The position numbers and the translations under genes were made by a program. This document shows, piece after piece, positions 44,497-53,311 of a stretch of DNA of 64,000 bases. Numbering within the stretch: the first letter of the stretch is position 1; each line of letters starts with the position of its first letter. Source of the stretch: Devosia sp. A16 (GTDB lineage Bacteria > Pseudomonadota > Alphaproteobacteria > Rhizobiales > Devosiaceae); contig NZ_CP012945.1 in NCBI RefSeq assembly GCF_001402915.1, positions 186,001-250,000 on the forward strand, given 5' to 3'. Under the pieces are notes generated by a model. That model was given only the letters and a program-made list of their open reading frames with translations. It had not been told where the DNA came from and did no database searches.

Positions 44497-45786
44497 CTAG
44501 AGATATTGCAGCCGCGCCACGAGGTGTCCGAGCTCGGACTGCTTGTTGATTCCGAGCTTGTCGTAGACCGTCTTCATCGTCGAGCGCGCGGTGTGCTCGG
44601 AGATTTTCAGTTCCGCCGCCGCGCCGCGCGGCGCATAGCCGACGCCGACCAGCGCCGCGAGCTTCGCCTCCGCTCCGGTCAGCCCGAACAGTTGCAGCAT
44701 CTGCGCGGCATCGCGCCGCTCCGGCCCGTGCGGATCGGCCAGCAGCACCAGCGCCGCGTCGCCGCCATGGTCTCCATGCTCCAGCGGCATGACATAGGCG
44801 AGCAGATGCCCGCCGCCCGGCCGGGTCAGTGCGATCGGCTCGGACACCCGCGGGCCCTTGCGGGCGCAACTCATCTTCAAGGCCTGGCACAACGCATGCT
44901 TTTCGGCCGGCATCCCGCTCAGCAGCGGTTCGCCCGGCCGCGGCCCGTCCGGCCCGAGCAGCGCGCGACCGCTGGCATTGGCCTCGATCAGCGTTCCATC
45001 CTGCCGCACCACGGCGGCGGCCCTGCCCGTATCCTCGATCAGCCCGAGAAACACCGTCGCGGCATTGCCCGAGGCCGCGCGCCCTACCACACGCGGCTCG
45101 CTCCAGATCGAGGTGACCCGGGAAGCGTCGAGCGCAAACACGTGCTCCACCGGCCGCAGCGCCCGCATGTAGTCGGGTGCGTCGTCGGTGATCTCCAGCG
45201 TCACGATCTCGGCATCGGCCAGGTCGGCCACGGTCGAATCGGCGTGCTTGATCAGGCCGGCATCGGTCAGCCCGAGGAAGTTGTCGACGCCCGACAGCGC
45301 CGGCCGCATCTGGCCTGGCCGGATCGTCGCGCGCAGCCAGTCGACCCCGCCGACCGAGGCGACGCCATGCAGCAGGTCACCCTCGCGCCAGGTCCGCGCC
45401 ACGCCCTCGACGGTCGCGCTGGAGTAGAATTTGCGCATCATCGTCGCGCCGGGCTCATCCATGATGTTGCCCATGACGAACATGCCTTCGCCCACGTCGG
45501 AGCCGCGCACGCCCTGCACTGACACCCCGACCACCCCGCGCAGATAAGGAGCGATGCCATAGCCGCTCGGTGCCTGATAGATGCCGAGCACGCCGATGCT
45601 GGCCGGCGACAGCACCAGCCCCTCTGGCAGGAACGGCCGAACCGCTTCCGGATCGATCCGGAAGCCAGCCCAGATCACATCGACGGCAAGTTTCTGGAAC
45701 GGCGGCACGATGTCGGCATCCGAACGGCGAACCGAGAACGGCCGCTCCATGCCCCCGAGGGATCTGCGCACTTCATCGCCCAGCAT
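44497..45786 (-). CDS. Acetoacetate-decarboxylase-like domain fused to PAS-like and LuxR HTH domains
   Basis: 429 residues. Residues ~18-240 resemble the acetoacetate decarboxylase (ADC) superfamily: LPEGLVLSPASIGVLGIYQAPSGYGIAPYLRGVVGVSV and EGMFVMGNIMDEPGATMMRKFY. Residues ~245-355 look PAS-like (VVRQDGTLIEANASGRALLG, LLAYVMPLEHG). Residues 363-429 are a LuxR/GerE helix-turn-helix (LTGAEAKLAALVGVGYAPRGAAAELKISEHTARSTMKTVYDKLGI). AGGGGAAG precedes the ATG. The ADC part probably binds a small ligand and the HTH controls transcription; K119 is the nearest candidate for the Schiff-base lysine but its equivalence is unproven. The architecture is unusual, with no obvious target operon beside it. 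Confidence 0.8.
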   Translation of the reverse strand: MLGDEVRRSLGGMERPFSVRRSDADIVPPFQKLAVDVIWAGFRIDPEAVRPFLPEGLVLSPASIGVLGIYQAPSGYGIAPYLRGVVGVSVQGVRGSDVGEGMFVMGNIMDEPGATMMRKFYSSATVEGVARTWREGDLLHGVASVGGVDWLRATIRPGQMRPALSGVDNFLGLTDAGLIKHADSTVADLADAEIVTLEITDDAPDYMRALRPVEHVFALDASRVTSIWSEPRVVGRAASGNAATVFLGLIEDTGRAAAVVRQDGTLIEANASGRALLGPDGPRPGEPLLSGMPAEKHALCQALKMSCARKGPRVSEPIALTRPGGGHLLAYVMPLEHGDHGGDAALVLLADPHGPERRDAAQMLQLFGLTGAEAKLAALVGVGYAPRGAAAELKISEHTARSTMKTVYDKLGINKQSELGHLVARLQYL

Positions 45787-45947
45787 CGGCTTCCCCTGGT
45801 CGGATCAAACCGATCCGAAACAGCTGCCACTATCCGCGTTCGACGCCCCGCGCGGATCAGGCATGTAATCGATCTCACAGAGTCTAGGGAAATCGCTGGG
45901 CGGGATCAATGCGCATAAGTCGCAAAGAAAGGCCATTCTACCGAAGA

Positions 45948-46277
45948 TCATTTCTCTATCGCACCGAGCCGAACAAGCACTTCCTGCGGGATCTGGTAGT
46001 GCCGTATAGCATCGCGCTGGTCCCGCATGCCGCAGGCTTCCCGCTGCACGAAGAACTTCCACACGTCACGCGCAGCGGCCTTGATCAGGATCAAACGTTC
46101 TTCCGCGGTGCCCGGCGCTGCGTCGAACGCCTGGAGCGCCGCCATCGCCTTTTCCACCTGTCGCCCGTGATAGCCCAGCGACGAGGCCTTTTCGGCAAGC
46201 ACCTCGGTTTCGATCGGCCCGAAGCCGCTGGTCAGGCGTTGGCGAAGTTCAGCGAGATCGGCGAGGCTCAGGCTCAT
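45948..46277 (-). CDS. DUF6665 family protein
   Basis: 109 residues, all-alpha, soluble. PIETEVLAEKASSLGYHGRQVEKAMAALQAFD and ILIKAAARDVWKFFVQREACGMRDQRDAIRHYQIPQEVL match a conserved hypothetical family of alphaproteobacteria that I know as DUF6665. It lies 160 bp upstream of the LuxR fusion gene, same strand, and is divergent from the DMT exporter. Function unknown. Confidence 0.72.
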   Translation of the reverse strand: MSLSLADLAELRQRLTSGFGPIETEVLAEKASSLGYHGRQVEKAMAALQAFDAAPGTAEERLILIKAAARDVWKFFVQREACGMRDQRDAIRHYQIPQEVLVRLGAIEK

Positions 46278-46355
46278 GCGACAAAGCTAGGGAACGGCGT
46301 TCGGCCCTGCAACCCCTGCCCTTCTCCAGCTTGCGGCGGCGCGCTAGAAGCGTGC

Positions 46356-47249
46356 ATGATCAGCCCTCTCTCGCGCTCCACCGCCACCTTCGTCGGCTTC
46401 ACCGCGGTCCTGCTGTGGTCGCTGCTGGCGTTCCTCACCGCCGCCAGCGGCGCCGTGCCCGCCCTCCAGCTGACCGCCATCACTTTCGCCCTGGGTGGAT
46501 TGTCCCTGCTGCTCATTCGCCCCGGCGCGCTCAAGGCGATGCGCCAACCGCTTCCGGTCTGGCTGCTCGGGGTCGGCGGCCTGTTCGGCTACCACTTCTG
46601 CTATTTCTTCGCACTCAGGAACGCCCCACCGGTCGAGGCCGGGCTGATCAACTATCTGTGGCCGCTGCTGATCGTGGTGTTCTCGGCGTTCCTCCCGGGG
46701 GAGCGGCTGAAAGGGCAGCACATCGCCGGCTGTGCCCTGGCGCTCATTGGCGCCGTGCTGGTGGTGACGCGCGGCCAGGGGTTCGGTTTCGATGCACAAT
46801 ATACCCTTGGCTACGCCGCGGCGCTCTGCGCCGCCGTGATCTGGTCGGGCTATTCGGTGCTGTCGCGCCGCTTTGCCACGGTCAGCAGCGACGCCATCGC
46901 CGGCTTCTGCCTCGTGACCGCCGTTCTCGCCGCGATCTGCCATCTGTTGCTCGAACAGACGGTGTGGCCCGCCACTGCATGGCAATGGGCCGCACTGCTC
47001 GGCCTCGGGCTCGGGCCGGTGGGGCTCGCCTTCTACGTTTGGGATATCGGGGTCAAGCGCGGCGACATCCAGGTGCTCGGCGCCGCATCGTACTCGGCGC
47101 CGCTGCTCTCGACGCTGATCCTCATCCTCACCGGCTACGCCACCTATAGCCACGTCATCCTGATCGCCTGCCTGCTGATTACTGCCGGCGCCGTTCTCGC
47201 CGCCAAGGACCTGCTGTTCGCCCGACGCTCGCCTGTGGCGGGTGAATAG
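46356..47249 (+). CDS. DMT superfamily exporter (EamA; YddG-like)
   Basis: 297 residues with ten membrane helices in two EamA repeats. FVGFTAVLLWSLLAFLTAASGAVPALQLTAITFALGG and GVGGLFGYHFCYFFALRNAPPVEAGLINYLWPLLIVVFSAFL resemble the aromatic amino-acid exporter YddG. The ATG at 46356 lacks a strong ribosome site; the frame is open far upstream but only across the divergent DUF6665 gene. It is probably an amino-acid or drug exporter. Confidence 0.85.
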   Translation: MISPLSRSTATFVGFTAVLLWSLLAFLTAASGAVPALQLTAITFALGGLSLLLIRPGALKAMRQPLPVWLLGVGGLFGYHFCYFFALRNAPPVEAGLINYLWPLLIVVFSAFLPGERLKGQHIAGCALALIGAVLVVTRGQGFGFDAQYTLGYAAALCAAVIWSGYSVLSRRFATVSSDAIAGFCLVTAVLAAICHLLLEQTVWPATAWQWAALLGLGLGPVGLAFYVWDIGVKRGDIQVLGAASYSAPLLSTLILILTGYATYSHVILIACLLITAGAVLAAKDLLFARRSPVAGE

Positions 47250-47420
47250 GGCCGGGAGGGATTTCGGCCAGCGCGGGTTGTGCACAGTTGCGGCGCGTTG
47301 CGCTCCAGCCTCGCCTGCTTCGCAGCTTGCCCTGCCCGATCAGAGGGAAGTTGACTCCCACCGTCGCTTCGACAGTAAATCTGCCGGGGAGCGGCTGACG
47401 CGGAAGACGGAGTTGGGGGC

Positions 47421-48758
47421 TTGCAGACGTCTGACCAACTGGGGCCGGAGGGCGCCGGCCAGCGGCTGAACAGCTGGAAGGAGATCGCCGCCTTCTTCGG
47501 CAAGGACGAGCGTACCGTAAAGCGCTGGGAAACCATTCGCGGACTGCCGGTCCGGCGCGTCCCCGGTGGCACGCGGACCTCCGTGTTCGCTTATGTCGGC
47601 GAGCTCGAAGCTTGGCTAAGCGCCCCCCGTCCGGCGGTCGCGCAGACGCGCCCGGTCGAGCTGGTGGAGCCGGTCGCCGCGGCCGAGGCCAAGCAAGTGC
47701 CGAGACTGCCGATCGCCGCGGCGGTGGTGATCGTCGTCGCTATCGTCCTCGGCTTTGTCGCCATCGCTGCAATGCCGCGCGCATCGAAACCCGCGCCCGT
47801 GCCATCCGAGGCGCAGGCGCTTTACGACGAGGGCGTCATCGCCTGGACCGGACGCACCGCCGCGGGCTTCACCACAGCCATCGAGAAGTTCGATGCCGCA
47901 CTGGCCATTGCGCCGGACTTTGCCCGGGCCGAGGTCGGTCGGGCCAATGCCTATAACCTGATCAGCCAATATACCCTCGCGCCGCCGGCCGAGTCATACG
48001 CCAAGGCGCGGGCCGCCGCCGAACGCGCAATCGCGCTCGACCCGCAGCTGGCCGAAGCCTATGCCGCCCTGGGCTTCAACGCGTTTTACGGCTCGCACGC
48101 ATTTGCCCGCTCGGCCGACCTGTTCGAAAAATCCCTGGCGCTCGAGCCCAACAACGCCCAGGCGCTGCACTGGTACGCCTTGACCTCGATGCAGTTGGGC
48201 AAGTTCGAACGCCCGCTCCAACTGATCGACCGAGCCCTGGCGCTCCAGCCCGACTCCCGCTCCATTCGCGCCAACGCGGCGCTGATCCACTACTATGCGG
48301 GTGATACCATCACGGCGATTGCGATGCTGGAACAACTGCGGCAGGCCAATCCCGACTACCTGGCGGTGCCCTCTTACCTCGCGACCATCTATCTCGACCA
48401 GCGCCGCTACGCCCGGTTCCTCGACAATTACGAGATCGCCGCCAATGTCGAAGGCAGCGTCGGCCGCCAGTTGATCGCCAAGGCGGCTCGCGCCGCCCTG
48501 GCCCGCGGCGGCATCGCCATGCTTGAGGCCATGCTCGGGGAGCAGCAGCGCCAGTTCCAGGCCGAGCGCGAGGACGCCTACAAGGTCGCGGCCACCGCGG
48601 CGCTGCTCGGCGACAAGCCGACGGCGCTGCACTATCTCGAGATTGCGGTCGCGCGCCGCGAGACCATCGGGCTGCTGGTGGAGCCCGAGTTCCGCACCCT
48701 GCGCGACGAGCCGCGCTTCATCGCGCTGCTCAACCGCCTGGGGCTGCCAACCCGCTAG
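47421..48758 (+). CDS. HTH-membrane-TPR regulatory protein
   Basis: 445 residues from a TTG at 47421 (GTTGGGGG just upstream). Residues 15-66 (NSWKEIAAFFGKDERTVKRWETIRGLPVRRV...VFAYVGELEAWL) form a MerR/excisionase-like helix-turn-helix. One membrane helix spans 97-117. The rest is tetratricopeptide repeats (AEVGRANAYNLIS, AEAYAALGFNAFYGSHAFARSADLFEKSLALEPNN, ALHWYALTSMQLGKFERPLQLIDRALALQPDS) that would lie in the periplasm. This matches the logic of CadC/ToxR one-component regulators: a cytoplasmic DNA-binding head controlled by an external sensor. Targets unknown. Confidence 0.82.
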   Translation: MQTSDQLGPEGAGQRLNSWKEIAAFFGKDERTVKRWETIRGLPVRRVPGGTRTSVFAYVGELEAWLSAPRPAVAQTRPVELVEPVAAAEAKQVPRLPIAAAVVIVVAIVLGFVAIAAMPRASKPAPVPSEAQALYDEGVIAWTGRTAAGFTTAIEKFDAALAIAPDFARAEVGRANAYNLISQYTLAPPAESYAKARAAAERAIALDPQLAEAYAALGFNAFYGSHAFARSADLFEKSLALEPNNAQALHWYALTSMQLGKFERPLQLIDRALALQPDSRSIRANAALIHYYAGDTITAIAMLEQLRQANPDYLAVPSYLATIYLDQRRYARFLDNYEIAANVEGSVGRQLIAKAARAALARGGIAMLEAMLGEQQRQFQAEREDAYKVAATAALLGDKPTALHYLEIAVARRETIGLLVEPEFRTLRDEPRFIALLNRLGLPTR

Positions 48759-48794
48759 CGCATTTCACCCGACAAACGCTTCGACCGCTATCCT

Positions 48795-48824
48795 CCCAAC
48801 GCAGCGCATATGCGTTGCGTTGGG
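48795..48824. terminator. Near-perfect 30-bp palindrome between convergent genes
   Basis: CCCAACGCA-g-CGCATATGCG-t-TGCGTTGGG lies between the stops of the TPR regulator (48758) and the M16 peptidase (48843). It is probably a bidirectional terminator, though T-tracts are weak. Confidence 0.6.
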
Positions 48825-48842
48825 GTATTGCCGGCGGCCCGC

Positions 48843-51626
48843 CTAATCCTCGGGCGACAACACCGTGACATCGGTGATGCCGATCGCCTGCAACTGCGGC
48901 AGGATCGACTGCGGGTCACCGGCGATGACCACCAGCGCCCGATCGAGCGGCGCCAGCGACTGCGCCGAAGCCTGTACGGCCGGCAGCTGCAGGGCGACGA
49001 TCTCGTCGAGCTTGCCGTTCATCTCCTCGGCCGTCATCCCGGCACCAGCCGCGCTCACCACCAGTCCGAGCAGGCCGCTCGAGGTTTCGACCGTTCCGGC
49101 GGTCGCCCCTGCCGTTGCCATGATCGTGCGGTCGAGCTCGGCCTGGGCCACCGGAGTCGATGCCAGACCTTGGAAGCCGGCGCGAATATCGGCAATCGCT
49201 GCTCCCACCTGGTCGGCTGCCACGGCGGACGACACCGTCAGCATGCCGCCGGTCGGGACGTTGGTCCATACCGAGGCGCTTACTCCGTAGGAATAGCCCT
49301 TGGTCTCGCGCATCACCTGATTCAGCCGGCTGGTGAAATCACCACCCAGCAGCCGCGCCACCGCGATCGCCTCCAGCACGCCCGGGTCGTTGAAGGCAGG
49401 GGCCGGCCGCGACAGGTTGATGATCGCCTGGCTGTTGCCGGCGCTGGGGGTCACGTAGACCTTGAACGCCTCGGCGAACGCCGCCGAAGGATGCGACACC
49501 GCCGCAATACCCGGGCTGGCATTGCTCCAGTCGCCGAAGCCGCGCTCGAGCTCCGCCTTGACGGTGGCGAGGCTCACCGAGCCCACGCTGTAGATCGTCA
49601 TGGTCGTAGGCGTGAAGAGCCTGAGATGTGTCGCCTTGGCCTGTGTTGGCGTCAGCGCGGCTACCCCCTCGGGTGTCGGCTCCAGCGCCGCCCTGCCCTC
49701 CGGAATCGGGAACGCCAACGCCTCCATCGCGTAATAGGCTAACGCGCCGGGGTCCATCTTGCGGTAGGCCAGCCCCTGCTGCACCTCCGCCTTCAGCGCA
49801 TCCCACTCGGCTTGCTCGAAGCGCGGCCGCTGCACCGCATCGGCCATGAGATCGACGCCCGCGGCAAGGTTGGCCGGCGGCACGCCAAGCACGATGGCCG
49901 ACTGCTCCATGCCGGACTGCCCCGAAATGTCGGCGCCGATGTCCTTGGCGGCCTTGCTGAAGGCTTCGAAACCCCGCTCGCCCGCACCGCGCGCCATCAT
50001 CATGGTGGTGAGCTCGATCAGCCCTTCCTCGCCCGGCACGTCACTGCCCGCGCCCCCGCTCACCGAGGCAGCGAGCAGCACCAGCGGCGAGCCGCTGGTC
50101 TCGTAGTGCACCAGGCGGATGCCGTTCGAAAGCGTCGCGGTTTCCCGCGGCGGCAGCCTGGCCCGCCCCGGCTCGCCGGCCTCGAGCTTTGGCACCTCGA
50201 CCAGCGACCGGGCCGCCGCCTCGATCGGCACCGCATTGCCCGAGCTTTGCTTGAGCACTGCCGGATAATCGCTGCGCGCCGCCCCTGGCGTGACCGTCAG
50301 CACGCTCAGCGCCTCAGGCGCCAGCTGCGCGCGCACGGCGGCTTCGACTTCTGCGGTGGTCAGCGTCAGCAGGTTCGGATCGTCCGCCAGCCCCGGCGAG
50401 GCAGCACCATAGAGATCGAAGCGGGTGGCCAGCGTCCGCGCCCGGCTGAGCATCGCCTCCCCGGTCAGCTGCCGGCCGATCCGCAACGTCTGCCGCGTCC
50501 GGTCGAGCCCGGCCTGCTCCTGCGGCGCTGCCACGAAATCCGCCACCGCCTTCCGCAGCGCCGCTTCCAGCACCTCGGGAGTTATCCCTGCCGCCGCAGA
50601 CGCCGAAATCAGGAACCGCCCTCCCAGCCGGCCGGGATCCCATCCGGCACCGGCATTGACAGCAATCCCCTTGTTGACCAGTTCGCGCCGCAGCACGCCA
50701 TATTCGTAATTGCCCAGGAGGTCGGCCGCGACGGTCAGCGCCGTGCTCGCCTTGGCGCCGATAGCGGGACCGGCGACCGCGAGCACCACCATCGGCGCGG
50801 GCACCCGGTCGGTGAAATCGAGCCGCAGCGCCACCGGCTTGGGCGGCGCTGCCGCCGGAACCGCGACATCGGCACCACGCGGCACGCGCCCGAAGGTCTC
50901 GGAGATCAGCGCCTTCACGGCTTCGACGTCGAAATCGCCGGCCAGCGCCAGCACCGCGTTGTTGGGCACGTAATAGGTGTCGAAGAAGCCCTTCACGTCA
51001 TCGAGCTGCGCCGCATCGAGATCGGCAATCGAGCCGATCACCGCCTCCGCGTAGGGGTGCGGCGCCGGGAACAAGGCCGAGCGCAGTGCCGCCATGCCGG
51101 GCTGGCCGGCGCTGTCCAGCACCGTCTGCCGCATCTCGTTCTTGACCACGTCACGCTGCAGGTCGAGCTCGCGCTGGTCGACATCGCCGCCCAGGTTCGC
51201 CATCCGGTCTGCTTCCACCGACAGCAAGACCGGCAGGGCCGAGGCCAGTGCATCGGCGACATAGACCGTGCGGTCTTCCTCGGTGAAGGCGTTGTTCTGT
51301 ACGCCCAGCGCCGAATAGGTGTCATCGATCCTGGGATATTCCGGCGTGCCGCTGAACATCAGGTGCTCGAACAGGTGCGCGAAGCCCGACCGCCCCGCCG
51401 GCTCGTTCATCCCGCCCACCCGATAGACCAGCGCCAGGCCCACCTTGGGCACCTTGCTGTCCGGCGACAGCAGCACCTCGAGGCCGTTGTCGAGCTGGTA
51501 TTGCACAACCTTCGGCAGCTCATCGCCGACAACAACATTGGCGCCGCCAAGCAGAACAGCTGCGGCAACAATAACCGACCCAATAAAGCGCACGAAAAAG
51601 ACCCTGGTGAAAACTATGCTACTCAT
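48843..51626 (-). CDS. Fused M16 family metallopeptidase (PqqL/insulinase type)
   Basis: 927 residues from the ATG at 51626, with a signal anchor (12-34). The N-terminal M16 unit has the inverted zinc motif HLFEH (H84, E87, H88) and the distal ligand E164 in VVKNEMRQ. The second unit (from about residue 490, ATLSNGIRLVHYETSGSPLVLLAASVSGG) lacks HxxEH (IELTTMMM), as in the inactive half of fused M16 enzymes. A longer upstream reading overlaps the divergent clpS and is rejected. It is a periplasmic peptidase, probably clearing short peptides. Confidence 0.9.
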   Translation of the reverse strand: MSSIVFTRVFFVRFIGSVIVAAAVLLGGANVVVGDELPKVVQYQLDNGLEVLLSPDSKVPKVGLALVYRVGGMNEPAGRSGFAHLFEHLMFSGTPEYPRIDDTYSALGVQNNAFTEEDRTVYVADALASALPVLLSVEADRMANLGGDVDQRELDLQRDVVKNEMRQTVLDSAGQPGMAALRSALFPAPHPYAEAVIGSIADLDAAQLDDVKGFFDTYYVPNNAVLALAGDFDVEAVKALISETFGRVPRGADVAVPAAAPPKPVALRLDFTDRVPAPMVVLAVAGPAIGAKASTALTVAADLLGNYEYGVLRRELVNKGIAVNAGAGWDPGRLGGRFLISASAAAGITPEVLEAALRKAVADFVAAPQEQAGLDRTRQTLRIGRQLTGEAMLSRARTLATRFDLYGAASPGLADDPNLLTLTTAEVEAAVRAQLAPEALSVLTVTPGAARSDYPAVLKQSSGNAVPIEAAARSLVEVPKLEAGEPGRARLPPRETATLSNGIRLVHYETSGSPLVLLAASVSGGAGSDVPGEEGLIELTTMMMARGAGERGFEAFSKAAKDIGADISGQSGMEQSAIVLGVPPANLAAGVDLMADAVQRPRFEQAEWDALKAEVQQGLAYRKMDPGALAYYAMEALAFPIPEGRAALEPTPEGVAALTPTQAKATHLRLFTPTTMTIYSVGSVSLATVKAELERGFGDWSNASPGIAAVSHPSAAFAEAFKVYVTPSAGNSQAIINLSRPAPAFNDPGVLEAIAVARLLGGDFTSRLNQVMRETKGYSYGVSASVWTNVPTGGMLTVSSAVAADQVGAAIADIRAGFQGLASTPVAQAELDRTIMATAGATAGTVETSSGLLGLVVSAAGAGMTAEEMNGKLDEIVALQLPAVQASAQSLAPLDRALVVIAGDPQSILPQLQAIGITDVTVLSPED

Positions 51627-51722
51627 GCCACGGCCGCTCGCCGGCGTCCAACCATTGCCGGCGGCACCAACCCTCAGCCGGAGGATGCAGGAGCCGACAT
51701 CCTGCACTATATTGGCCACACC

Positions 51723-52031
51723 ATGGCCAACGACACCGATATCAAGCCGCGCAGCAGGACCGTGCCCAAGTTGGCACGGCCACCGCTCCACAAGGTCATC
51801 CTCGTCAACGACGATTTCACCCCGCGCGATTTCGTGGTGCGAGTGCTGAAAGCCGAGTTCCGGATCTCCGAGGACCAGGCGCACCGCATCATGATCACCG
51901 CCCACACCAAGGGTTCGTGCGTCGTCGCCGTGTTCACCCAGGAGATCGCCGAGACCAAGGCCAAACGCGCCACCGAGATGGCCCGCAACGAAGGCTACCC
52001 CTTGCTCTTCACCACCGAGCCCGAGGAGTAG
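51723..52031 (+). CDS. clpS: ATP-dependent Clp protease adaptor, ClpS2 type
   Basis: 102 residues. HKVILVNDDFTPRDFVVRVLKAEFRISEDQAHRIM carries the ClpS NDD/TP...EFVVxVL-type pocket, here with Asp instead of Glu (RDFV). The ending RNEGYPLLFTTEPEE is the mark of the second ClpS found in rhizobia. ClpS2 has a narrower N-end-rule specificity than ClpS1. No clpA is adjacent, as is usual for ClpS2. It is divergent from the M16 gene. Confidence 0.9.
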   Translation: MANDTDIKPRSRTVPKLARPPLHKVILVNDDFTPRDFVVRVLKAEFRISEDQAHRIMITAHTKGSCVVAVFTQEIAETKAKRATEMARNEGYPLLFTTEPEE

Positions 52032-52242
52032 AATCGGTTCAGGTGCAGTACCGCACCAGGGCCAGCAGATCCCACTGAGCCCCGCCGCGCGCAGGTGCGC
52101 CACCCAGTGGAGGTGCCCCACCCACCGGGAAGACGAGCCCAGGTGCCTGATCGCTCTGGTTGACCGGCCGCCCGGCAGCCGCTACCACCCTGCTCGCAAG
52201 CCAGCATCTGCAAGCCAGCACCCCGAACGCGAACGAGCTGGC

Positions 52243-53079
52243 ATGACTGATACGACCTCCCCCACCATCGCGATCGCCCCCGGGACCTGGCTCGATCCAC
52301 GGACTGCCGAACCGGTCGCCCATTCGCAACTGATGCGCCACCTGGCGCTGCAGCGCGTGGTGCTTTTGGGCGAAACGCACGACCGCTATGATGTGCATCG
52401 CTGGCAGTTGCATGTCGCCGCCGGCATCGTGGCGCATCGCTCCGACATTGCGCTCGGGTTCGAAATGTTCCCGCGACGGCTGCAGCCGGTGCTTGACGCC
52501 TTCATCGCCGGCGCCTTCGCCAGCACCGCCGATTTCCTCGAGGCCGCCGAGTGGAGTGAGGTGTGGCGCTTCGATCCGGCGCTCTACCTGCCGCTGTTCC
52601 AGTTCTGCCGGCAGTTCCGGCTGCCCATGCTGGCGCTCAACTGTCACCGCCCGCTGGTCACCCGCGTCGGCAAGGAAGGCTGGGAGGCAATTCCCGTCGA
52701 TGAGCGCGACGGCCTCACCCCGGCCCGCCCGGCCTTGCCGGCCTATCGCGAGTATCTCGCCCGCTTTGCCGGCCCGTCGGGCCGGCCGCGCGACGCGATG
52801 ACTTCGGACCGGTTCGTTCGCGCTCAGCAGACCTGGGACCGTGCCTTCGCCTGCAATATCGCGCGCGCCCTCGATGGTCCGGCGCCGCCGCTGGTAATCG
52901 GCATCATCGGCCGCGGCCATCTCGAATATGGCTATGGCACGCCCTATCAGTTGGCCGACCTCGGCATCGACCGCGTCTCCATCGCGCTCCCCACCGACAA
53001 CGCCTTCGATCCGCTGGGCGAAGCCAATATTGCTGACGCGCTGTTCCGGTTGCCGGCGACGGACGGAAGGGCGGGGTGA
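52243..53079 (+). CDS. ChaN family haem-binding-type protein
   Basis: 278 residues. RVVLLGETHDRYDVHRWQ, IALGFEMFPRRLQPVLDAFIAG and VIGIIGRGHLEYGYGTPYQL match ChaN/TraB-like proteins that bind haem in iron uptake. Unlike Campylobacter ChaN there is no signal peptide or lipobox, and no TonB-dependent receptor is near, so this is a cytosolic variant. The 210-bp gap upstream holds a direct repeat GCAAGCCAGCA (52196 and 52210) and several GGTGC motifs but no gene. Confidence 0.82.
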   Translation: MTDTTSPTIAIAPGTWLDPRTAEPVAHSQLMRHLALQRVVLLGETHDRYDVHRWQLHVAAGIVAHRSDIALGFEMFPRRLQPVLDAFIAGAFASTADFLEAAEWSEVWRFDPALYLPLFQFCRQFRLPMLALNCHRPLVTRVGKEGWEAIPVDERDGLTPARPALPAYREYLARFAGPSGRPRDAMTSDRFVRAQQTWDRAFACNIARALDGPAPPLVIGIIGRGHLEYGYGTPYQLADLGIDRVSIALPTDNAFDPLGEANIADALFRLPATDGRAG

Positions 53080-53149
53080 GTGGGCCTGCCGTGTAAGCGG
53101 CTACGGCTCCCTTGCGTCTCGCTTGGGGGCAATGCGGTGCGCACAGAAT

Positions 53150-53253
53150 ACCCCCCACCCTCTCCCTCCCCCGCAAGGGGGGAGGAGACCAAAACACTGG
53201 CCCTGGTGTGGGCGTCTGCCTCCCCCTTGCGGGGAGGGGACAGGGGTGGGGGT
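53150..53253. repeat. Hairpin-rich intergenic repeat, family 2, copy C
   Basis: A ~104-bp element bounded by ACCCCCCACCC and GGGGTGGGGGT. It holds two hairpins, CTCCCCC-GCAA-GGGGGGAG and CTCCCCC-TTGC-GGGGAG, about 50 bp apart. It lies in the 232-bp gap between the convergent ChaN and SRPBCC genes. Confidence 0.7.
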
Positions 53254-53311
53254 GCTCTTCCCGCACCAGCCTGTCGATCGCATTGCCGCGATGGCAACGC
53301 TGGACCCGTCA

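Noticed and set aside
49812-52031. A 739-residue plus-strand frame antisense to the M16 gene that ends in ClpS
   Set aside because: Only the last 102 residues are a real gene (clpS, ATG 51723 with its own start). The rest is the shadow of the M16 peptidase.
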